A DNA stretch of 61,172 bases, taken from NCBI GenBank assembly GCA_029559035.1, contig JAKQCT010000050.1:1-61172 (forward strand). Reading direction: 5' to 3'. The stretch comes from Acidobacteriota bacterium (GTDB lineage: Bacteria > Acidobacteriota > UBA4820). Each line of letters starts with the position of its first letter. Position 1 is the first letter of the stretch. The translations under genes were made by a program, and so were the position numbers. Shown in pieces: positions 55,374-61,172 of this stretch. The notes beneath the pieces are model-generated. The model searched no databases and had not been told where the DNA came from. It saw only the letters and a list, made by a program, of their open reading frames with translations.

Positions 55374-57851
55374 ATGGCACGAAAGAAGGTTTCAAAGAGT
55401 ATTCCGTTCATGCTTGTTTTACTGACAATCGCCTTATCCGCTTCAACTTACGCGGCTCCGATCGTGGGAGTCTGCGGCGAAACGGTTTCCCGGCCCGCCC
55501 AGGACCGGGCGCGCGACAACGCGGATCCCGCGGCATCCACACCAGAAAACATCGGCACTTCCACCGTCAACGGTGTCGTCCCGACATCCATCCCGGATGG
55601 CGTCGCTTCAGACATCTGTTTCAGCGTGACTGTCAACTCGCCGGATGTCGAATACCTTGACCACATATCTTTCGACCTGCCCGACGGCTGGACGGTGAAT
55701 TCGGTAGGGGACGTCGCCGGCACGGGTTGCGGTTACGGGCACACTTACGGAGTGAACGCGGGTAATGTCGTATATTGGCAGACAAACGGATATCCTCCGC
55801 AGACAGGCTGCGGGGATTGGAACAACGGATCATACAGCTTCTGCTGCAACGTGACCGTCCCGGACTGCACGGGAGCTCCATGGAGCATCCCTTGGAACTA
55901 TGTCGGCGACGGATGGGGCGGGACTCCCCACTCCATAACCGGAACAGTCTCTCTTGACTGCGGAACTGTCAGCGGACAACAGGTTCTTCTCATCACTCCC
56001 GATTCAACCGCCGGCGGTACAGGACTCCCGGCGGCGCGCAACTCTTCGGGAACTCCCTCTTCACCCCGGGCGGACATATCGGGGATAGTCAACGCGATCT
56101 ACGCCTATCCGGGATATATCCCGGTCGTGTGGAACAACGGCCTCGGGAACCCGACCGCCGCCGACATGGCTCCCTACTGCGTGGTGATCATAGGGAACGA
56201 CTTCCTCTGGAGCGCGGGCGGCCTGGATCAGACTGCGATCGGGAACGCCCTGGCGGACTACATCGACGGGGGAGGCAAAGTTATCGAGACCGAGTACGTC
56301 CAGAGTTATGACAGCTGGGGGTTTGCGGGAAGATACATGACCGACGGATACAGCCCGTTCACGGTATCGACGCTGGACAATTGGTCCGGGGACACTATGA
56401 ACATCGTGGACCCCACCCACCCCGTCATGACAGGCGTCACATACATAACCGACTATTTCGGTCAGCAGAATCCCGGACTCAGGGCCGGCGCGACGCTGCT
56501 CGCCCTCTGGACGGGGATCGGCCACAACGCCGTTGCCGTCAACGACGACGTTGTCGCCCTCAACATGCTTCTTTTCGCGCAGTCATCCTGGAGCGGTGAC
56601 GTTCCCCTGCTTCTCAACAACGCCTTGAACTGGCTGTGCCCTTCGGCGCCTCCGGGAGGCTGCACAGAAATCTACGACAACGGCTCCATGGTTACATTGC
56701 CCGGCGGAGGACCGGGAGGATCCGATGTAAGCCGCCTCCAGACCGGCCTGTCAATGAATACGCTCGGTTTCGGCCACGCCTTGTCGACAGGCTACCGCAT
56801 AGCTGACGATTTCACTGTGACGGATCCAGGAGGATGGCGGGTGGACGAGATCGATTTCTACGCCTATCAGACCGGCTCCACGACCACTTCGACGATAGAC
56901 CACGTCAATTACAGGATATGGGACGGCCCCCCTAACGACAGCGGAAGCGCCATCATATTCGGAGATACGACCACAAACAGACTCTCTTCCACGGAGTGGT
57001 CGAACATATACCGCGACGCAGAGACATCGCCGGGGGACACTACGAGGCCTGTCATGACCAACACCTGCAGCGCGGGGATCCTGCTTCCGGCCGGCACCTA
57101 TTGGCTCGATTGGCAGACTGGTGGAACGCTGGCCTCCGGTCCCTGGGCTCCCCCCATAACTGTTACAGGACAGACAACCACGGGGAACGCCATCCAGTAC
57201 AACGGGAGCGCCTGGTCCCAGGCTTTGGATTCAGGCTCACTCACACAACAGGGCATTCCTTTCACGCTTTACGACTGTTCAGCCAGCTGCCCGACGATCA
57301 CTATCGATCCCGCAACCCTTCCCGCCGCGACGGTCGGCGTCGCCTACAGCCAGACGGTAACCGCTTCTGGAGGAACGGCGCCGTACACCTACGAGGTCAC
57401 GACCGGAACGCTCCCCGCAGGTTTGACGCTCAATCCTGACACCGGCGTTATTTCAGGAACGCCCACGGCGAGCGGCGCATTCACTTTCACGATAACAGCC
57501 ACCGATTCGGAAGCATGCAACGGAACGATAACATATACCATCGATCTCGGTTACGGCTGGAACATGTCGGTATATGACGACGCGGGCCGCGCGAGCGCCT
57601 GCCTCAACACCGACACCGGCTACTACGCGTGGACCGCGCTCGCCGGTTACGGCGCGGGAACATACGTGGGGCGCTCCAACGTAACCTTCGCCAACAACTC
57701 GTACTTTTTCCAGAGCCCCACTCCCAGCGGAATGAACATGAAGATAAACATGAGCACGAACAAGGCTTCGGGATCATTCATGACTCCTCCTCTCAGGGAG
57801 AAGTCGATCGCCATCGACGTCGACATCACGGATAATCCAGCCTGCCCATGA
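55374..57851 (+). CDS. Large secreted protein with putative Ig domain and shared C-terminal module
   Basis: An 825-residue exported protein. GGGAGG precedes the ATG at 55374, which starts a signal peptide ending near residue 30 (ASTYAAP). The middle includes a segment that looks like a class-I glutamine-amidotransferase-like fold without clear catalytic residues (VIIGNDFLWSAGGLDQ, then a region with HNAVAVNDDVVALN). The C-terminus holds a He_PIG-type putative immunoglobulin domain (TLPAATVGVAYSQTV, GTLPAGLTLNPDTG; residues ~640-725), then a ~100-residue Trp/Asn-rich tail starting GWNMSVYDDAGRASACLNTD and ending NPACP. The last 187 residues are repeated in the next gene. Cell-surface or extracellular role inferred; function unknown. 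Confidence 0.7.
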   Translation: MARKKVSKSIPFMLVLLTIALSASTYAAPIVGVCGETVSRPAQDRARDNADPAASTPENIGTSTVNGVVPTSIPDGVASDICFSVTVNSPDVEYLDHISFDLPDGWTVNSVGDVAGTGCGYGHTYGVNAGNVVYWQTNGYPPQTGCGDWNNGSYSFCCNVTVPDCTGAPWSIPWNYVGDGWGGTPHSITGTVSLDCGTVSGQQVLLITPDSTAGGTGLPAARNSSGTPSSPRADISGIVNAIYAYPGYIPVVWNNGLGNPTAADMAPYCVVIIGNDFLWSAGGLDQTAIGNALADYIDGGGKVIETEYVQSYDSWGFAGRYMTDGYSPFTVSTLDNWSGDTMNIVDPTHPVMTGVTYITDYFGQQNPGLRAGATLLALWTGIGHNAVAVNDDVVALNMLLFAQSSWSGDVPLLLNNALNWLCPSAPPGGCTEIYDNGSMVTLPGGGPGGSDVSRLQTGLSMNTLGFGHALSTGYRIADDFTVTDPGGWRVDEIDFYAYQTGSTTTSTIDHVNYRIWDGPPNDSGSAIIFGDTTTNRLSSTEWSNIYRDAETSPGDTTRPVMTNTCSAGILLPAGTYWLDWQTGGTLASGPWAPPITVTGQTTTGNAIQYNGSAWSQALDSGSLTQQGIPFTLYDCSASCPTITIDPATLPAATVGVAYSQTVTASGGTAPYTYEVTTGTLPAGLTLNPDTGVISGTPTASGAFTFTITATDSEACNGTITYTIDLGYGWNMSVYDDAGRASACLNTDTGYYAWTALAGYGAGTYVGRSNVTFANNSYFFQSPTPSGMNMKINMSTNKASGSFMTPPLREKSIAIDVDITDNPACP
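57286..57851 (+). repeat. C-terminal module repeat, copy 1
   Basis: A 566-base stretch matching 60543-61108 at a constant offset of 3257 bases without gaps. By eye the two 187-residue products differ at about 26 positions. It codes for the He_PIG domain and the C-terminal tail of the first large secreted protein. Confidence 0.8.
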
Positions 57852-57887
57852 TGACGGGTGATAGCCCTTCAAGGGCTTAAGAACGAG

Positions 57888-57918
57888 CGGCGGAGGCCAA
57901 CAACCTCCGCCGTTTTTT
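57888..57918 (+). terminator. Intrinsic terminator after the first large secreted protein gene
   Basis: A perfect 9-bp stem CGGCGGAGG (57888-57896) / CCTCCGCCG (57904-57912) with a 7-base loop, followed by six T (57913-57918). Confidence 0.85.
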
Positions 57919-57949
57919 GTGACATTAATCACATATGGGGAATAATCTC

Positions 57950-57979
57950 TTGACTTGTCTGCATCCCTTTTGATAGAGT
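57950..57979 (+). promoter_or_regulatory. Promoter of the second large secreted protein gene
   Basis: TTGACT and TAGAGT are 18 bases apart, with a TG one base before the -10 (extended -10). The ATG is 60 bases downstream. Confidence 0.5.
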
Positions 57980-58039
57980 CCAAATCTAATCGAGAACTTC
58001 TACAATGCAAGCGGGTGCTTTTTTTAAAAGGAGAAGAGA

Positions 58040-61000
58040 ATGACCAAAAAACCTTTTTCGAGTTGCAGGCTCATCTGTTTAGTTTCTTTGATCACGCTTT
58101 TCTGCGTGACCTCAATCAATGTTATCGGCTCAAATCCCGGAAACGACCAGGCCTCTAAATGGAACATGGCTTCAGCGGCGATGGATCCGCTGAAAGGCGA
58201 TAGCGAAGAAAAAACCGGATGGAGCGAAGACAAAGGCGCCGGGCCGATGCGCGCGGCTCCTACGCAGGTACTTTCCACGGACGCGCAGCTGCTTGGCGTG
58301 ACACACGAATACACGAACACCACGCCACTCGCCATTCCGGACGCTCAATGCCCGACGGCGGTCACATCCACTATAACCGTGCCCGACAGTTTCCTCGTGG
58401 CGGACCTCAATGTGGGGCTCTGGATAAGCCACACTTACAGGGGCGACCTTGAAGCCACTCTCACCTCACCTGCGGGAACCACGGTCCAATTGATACAGGA
58501 TCCCGATGCAGGAGCGGACAACATCAACGTCCTTCTCGACGACGGTTCTGCCAACGCTCCTGATTCCACGAATCATAATGTCCCTCCACCCTATTATTAT
58601 GTTACCTGGCACCCAACGGGAAATCTTTCCGATTTCAACTTTCAGCAGGCCGCCGGAACCTGGACCCTTTCAGTATGTGACGACGCCGGCGGAGACACCG
58701 GCTCTTTGAACCAGTGGACGCTTTATTTCACTACGGGCCTTGTCATAACCCCCTCCCAGGAAGCATCAGCATGCGAGGGAAATACGATCGACTACATCTT
58801 CTCAGTGATAAACACGACCGGAACTGCACAGGCTTTCGGCCTCTCCTATTCGTCTGTGTGGCCTTACACGGGACCGGCCGCCACCGGCACGATAGCCGAC
58901 GGGGCTTCGGAGAACATCACTGTCAGCGTGACCGTCCCGGGCAGTTCAAACCCCATGGACCAGGACGTGCTCACTGTCACGGCTTCAGGCGGCGGGGACA
59001 CCTCTCAGGCGACTGCGACGACGACCGCGGACCTCGCTTCCGGCTGGACGGATGTTGCCAGCGTGACCGCAGGGCGGGGCGTCAGGGACCATTCCGTGGT
59101 CTATTACAACGGAAAGCTCTATAAAATAGGCGGTTACAACGGCGCCGCAACCGCCTTCCTGGACATTTACGACATCGCGACCGACACATGGTCGGCAGGA
59201 GCCGACATGCCGGGCGCCAGGTACTGGATCGACGCGGTCGCGATCGACGGAAAGATATATGTCGCGGGAGGTTACACGACCTCCGCACAATCGACGCTAT
59301 ATATATACGACATAGCGACGAACGCCTGGGTGACCGGAGCTTCCCTGCCCGCGGCGCGTTATGCATATTCCGGCGCCGCCTACAACGGTATTTACTATGT
59401 CATCGGCGGATACACGACCACTTACACCAACACCATCGTCGCCTATAACCCTGCGACTAACACGTGGGACTCCACTCTTCCCGCCATGACCTACAACCGC
59501 CGTTACCCCTTCTCGGGAGTCATCGGCGGAAGGATATATGTGACCGGAGGCTTGACAGGCTCATCCACCTACACGAACACGACCGAGGTGTTCAACCCCG
59601 CCACCAGCACATGGTCGACCGCGGCGTCTCTTCCCGCGACCGGCTGGGTCCGTTCGGCCGATGCGGTTATCAATGACCGGTACCTGCTGATCGCCGGAGG
59701 TTACAGCTCCGATGCTACTGCGTCGATTTACGCCTTCGTCTATGACGCCGTCCTGGACCAGTGGGCTTATCTTCCTGACATGTCACATACCCTTTACGCG
59801 GCGGAAGCAGACGGCGACGGAACGACGATGTGGATAGCTTCCGGCCGCCTCTATGAAGGAGGAACCTTCAGCTACGGCCTTTACACAACCCGCCTTGAAT
59901 TCTGCCCCAGCATCGCCCCGGAGAATACCGCCTACTACGCCTCCACCTGGGGAGACAACGCCATTCACTTCCTTGACGAGAACATGAACGACCTCGGCAG
60001 CTTCCCCACCTGCACAAACCCCAACGGCCTCGCCAACGACGGAACCTACATATACTCGGGATGCTATACCAGCAGGCAAGTAATAGGTTACGACCTTAAC
60101 GGGGTCCAGCAGTTCTCCTGGACAGATTCGACATATCTGGACGGTCTGCAGGGCTTGGAGATGGTGGGCGCCGAGCTTGCGGTTTACGATAACAACACGA
60201 TTCATTTCCTTGATCCCCTGACCGGCGCGTTTATCCGTGATATTCCCGCCGCAAGCTCTGTTGAAGGCTTGGCTTACGACGGGCAATATCTCTGGGAGCT
60301 CAACGACAGTACAATCATAGCTCTGAACCCTGCCACAGGCGTCCAGATGGCCACCATTCCGAACGCAGCCTCAGGATGCCTTTATCAAGGTACAGGCTTG
60401 ACGACCGGCGCTTCGGGCGAGCTTATCATAGGCTGCACGACCGGCGCGTGGTACCGGGTTTCCACAGCTGACGGATCCGTGCTCGCCTCCGGAAACAACG
60501 GCCTTCAGATCTACGGCCTGGGATCGGCGCCCGGCACAGGCGGCTGCCCAACCATAACGATCGCCCCCGCCACTCTTCCCGCCGCGACGGTCGGCGTAGC
60601 CTACAGCCAGACCCTTACGGCTTCTGGCGGTACGGCGCCATACACCTTCGAGGTCACCTCGGGAGTCCTCCCTGCGGGCTTGACCCTCAACCCGACAACA
60701 GGAGTGATATCAGGAACACCCACCTCGGGAGGATCATATACCTTTACCATTACTGCCACTGATTCTGCGGCCTGCACCGGGACGATAACATACACTATGG
60801 ACTTCTCTTACGGATGGAACATGTCGGTGGTCGACGACGCGGGCCGCGCGAGCGCCTGCCTGAACACAGACACAGGGTATTACGCCTGGACCGCCCTCAC
60901 CGGATTCGGCGCGGGAACGTACGTGGGCCGCTCAAATGTCACCTTCGCATACAACTGTTACTATTTCCAGAGCCCCACTCCCAGCGGAATGAACATGAAG

Positions 61001-61108
61001 ATCAACATGACCACGAACAAGGCTTCGGGGGCATTCATGACCCCTCCTCTCCGCGAGAGGTCCATCTGCATCGATGCAGACATAACAGACAACCCTGCCT
61101 GCCCTTAG
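58040..61108 (+). CDS. Kelch-repeat secreted protein with P-domain and shared C-terminal module
   Basis: A 1022-residue exported protein. N-terminal signal peptide (to about residue 35). A proprotein-convertase P-domain follows at ~100-235 (ISHTYRGDLEATLTSPAGT, AAGTWTLSVCDDAGGDTG). Residues ~250-330 are a CARDB/DUF-like beta domain. Five kelch repeats (~335-610) carry motifs such as GKIYVAGGYTTSA and ARYAYSGAAYNG. A second propeller-like region spans ~625-830 (NGLANDGTYIY, LDGLQGLEMV). The protein ends in the same He_PIG domain and ~100-residue tail as its neighbour (last 187 residues). No protease catalytic motif was seen, so it is not itself a convertase. AAGGAGA precedes the ATG. Extracellular or surface-attached role inferred. 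Confidence 0.78.
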   Translation: MTKKPFSSCRLICLVSLITLFCVTSINVIGSNPGNDQASKWNMASAAMDPLKGDSEEKTGWSEDKGAGPMRAAPTQVLSTDAQLLGVTHEYTNTTPLAIPDAQCPTAVTSTITVPDSFLVADLNVGLWISHTYRGDLEATLTSPAGTTVQLIQDPDAGADNINVLLDDGSANAPDSTNHNVPPPYYYVTWHPTGNLSDFNFQQAAGTWTLSVCDDAGGDTGSLNQWTLYFTTGLVITPSQEASACEGNTIDYIFSVINTTGTAQAFGLSYSSVWPYTGPAATGTIADGASENITVSVTVPGSSNPMDQDVLTVTASGGGDTSQATATTTADLASGWTDVASVTAGRGVRDHSVVYYNGKLYKIGGYNGAATAFLDIYDIATDTWSAGADMPGARYWIDAVAIDGKIYVAGGYTTSAQSTLYIYDIATNAWVTGASLPAARYAYSGAAYNGIYYVIGGYTTTYTNTIVAYNPATNTWDSTLPAMTYNRRYPFSGVIGGRIYVTGGLTGSSTYTNTTEVFNPATSTWSTAASLPATGWVRSADAVINDRYLLIAGGYSSDATASIYAFVYDAVLDQWAYLPDMSHTLYAAEADGDGTTMWIASGRLYEGGTFSYGLYTTRLEFCPSIAPENTAYYASTWGDNAIHFLDENMNDLGSFPTCTNPNGLANDGTYIYSGCYTSRQVIGYDLNGVQQFSWTDSTYLDGLQGLEMVGAELAVYDNNTIHFLDPLTGAFIRDIPAASSVEGLAYDGQYLWELNDSTIIALNPATGVQMATIPNAASGCLYQGTGLTTGASGELIIGCTTGAWYRVSTADGSVLASGNNGLQIYGLGSAPGTGGCPTITIAPATLPAATVGVAYSQTLTASGGTAPYTFEVTSGVLPAGLTLNPTTGVISGTPTSGGSYTFTITATDSAACTGTITYTMDFSYGWNMSVVDDAGRASACLNTDTGYYAWTALTGFGAGTYVGRSNVTFAYNCYYFQSPTPSGMNMKINMTTNKASGAFMTPPLRERSICIDADITDNPACP
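60543..61108 (+). repeat. C-terminal module repeat, copy 2
   Basis: Second copy of the 566-base module; see 57286-57851. Base differences are spread along its length, including many at third codon positions. Confidence 0.8.
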
Positions 61109-61148
61109 ACTCTCACAGTCATAGTCCTCACAAGGGCTGACGAACGAG

Positions 61149-61172
61149 CGGCGGAGGCCAACAACCTCCGCC
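61149..61172 (+). terminator. Terminator of the kelch gene, cut by the window end
   Basis: The stem CGGCGGAGG, the 7-base loop and eight bases of the 3' arm are identical to the terminator at 57888-57912; the T-tract would lie just outside the window. Confidence 0.6.

Noticed and set aside
1-61172. CRISPR array, insertion sequences or prophage
   Set aside because: No regularly spaced repeats, transposase-like or phage-like proteins were seen on either strand.

Overview
The window looks like a stretch of chromosome from a strictly anaerobic, diderm (Gram-negative-type) bacterium of fairly high G+C. The diderm reading rests on a TonB-dependent receptor, an outer-membrane porin and a heptose-phosphate kinase. 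The anaerobic reading rests on a selenocysteine formate dehydrogenase, heterodisulfide-reductase-like proteins, tungstate uptake, Hyp hydrogenase-maturation genes, a rubrerythrin-like protein and a methyltransferase of the MenG/UbiE family. The phylum cannot be fixed from the sequence alone; an uncultured-lineage relative of Acidobacteriota/Aminicenantes or of the former Deltaproteobacteria would fit. No phage, insertion sequence or CRISPR array was seen.

Layout. Bases 1-3200 hold two AT-richer secreted-type genes: a partial lytic-transglycosylase-like protein and an FG-GAP-like protein. Bases 3228-17082 run rightward: a ChrA-type transporter, a DUF2339/DUF3999 membrane pair, a Gld-like ABC exporter cassette with DUF4340 and DUF2752 proteins, a heptose kinase and MenG/UbiE. 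Bases 17286-19271 run leftward: a small unknown gene, a metallophosphoesterase, shikimate kinase, tRNA-Val(CAC) and an HU protein. Bases 19591-24684 run rightward and encode a NAD(P)-type formate dehydrogenase: FdhA with an in-frame UGA (Sec) and a SECIS hairpin, a NuoE-NuoF fusion, and a rubrerythrin-like protein. Bases 24866-29509 run leftward: a TonB-dependent receptor, a CcsA/ResB cytochrome c maturation pair, and a CxxCH protein with two sulfite-oxidase-like domains. A ModE-like regulator (29640-30047) sits just upstream, and a ModE-type inverted repeat lies in the receptor's promoter region. Bases 30110-38217 are a molybdenum/tungsten cofactor block: mobA, tupA, mogA, a MOSC gene, moaC, moaA, moeA, tupC, tupB, fdhD and a mobB-like gene. 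Bases 38304-47059 are one long leftward operon, hdrC-hdrB-hdrA-mvhD-fdhB-fdhA(Cys)-fdhC-porin, with a near-consensus promoter carrying a palindrome in its spacer and a clear terminator. Bases 47207-52181 are hypF, hypC, hypD and hypE. The right end holds an S9 peptidase, a peroxiredoxin, and two large secreted proteins that share the same C-terminal module of about 187 residues.

How it fits together. Most of 19.5-52 kb can be read as one formate/H2 island. Metal would enter through TupABC and perhaps the TonB receptor. The Moa/Moe/Mob/Mog proteins would build the cofactor, and FdhD would help mature the enzymes. Two different formate dehydrogenases would then use it: a Sec enzyme coupled to NAD(P) through NuoEF-like modules, and a Cys enzyme coupled to HdrABC-MvhD, the set-up of flavin-based electron bifurcation. 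A formate channel and a porin are encoded in the same operon. This Hdr-linked formate dehydrogenase operon, with its own porin and operator, is the strongest candidate in the window for a little-described system.
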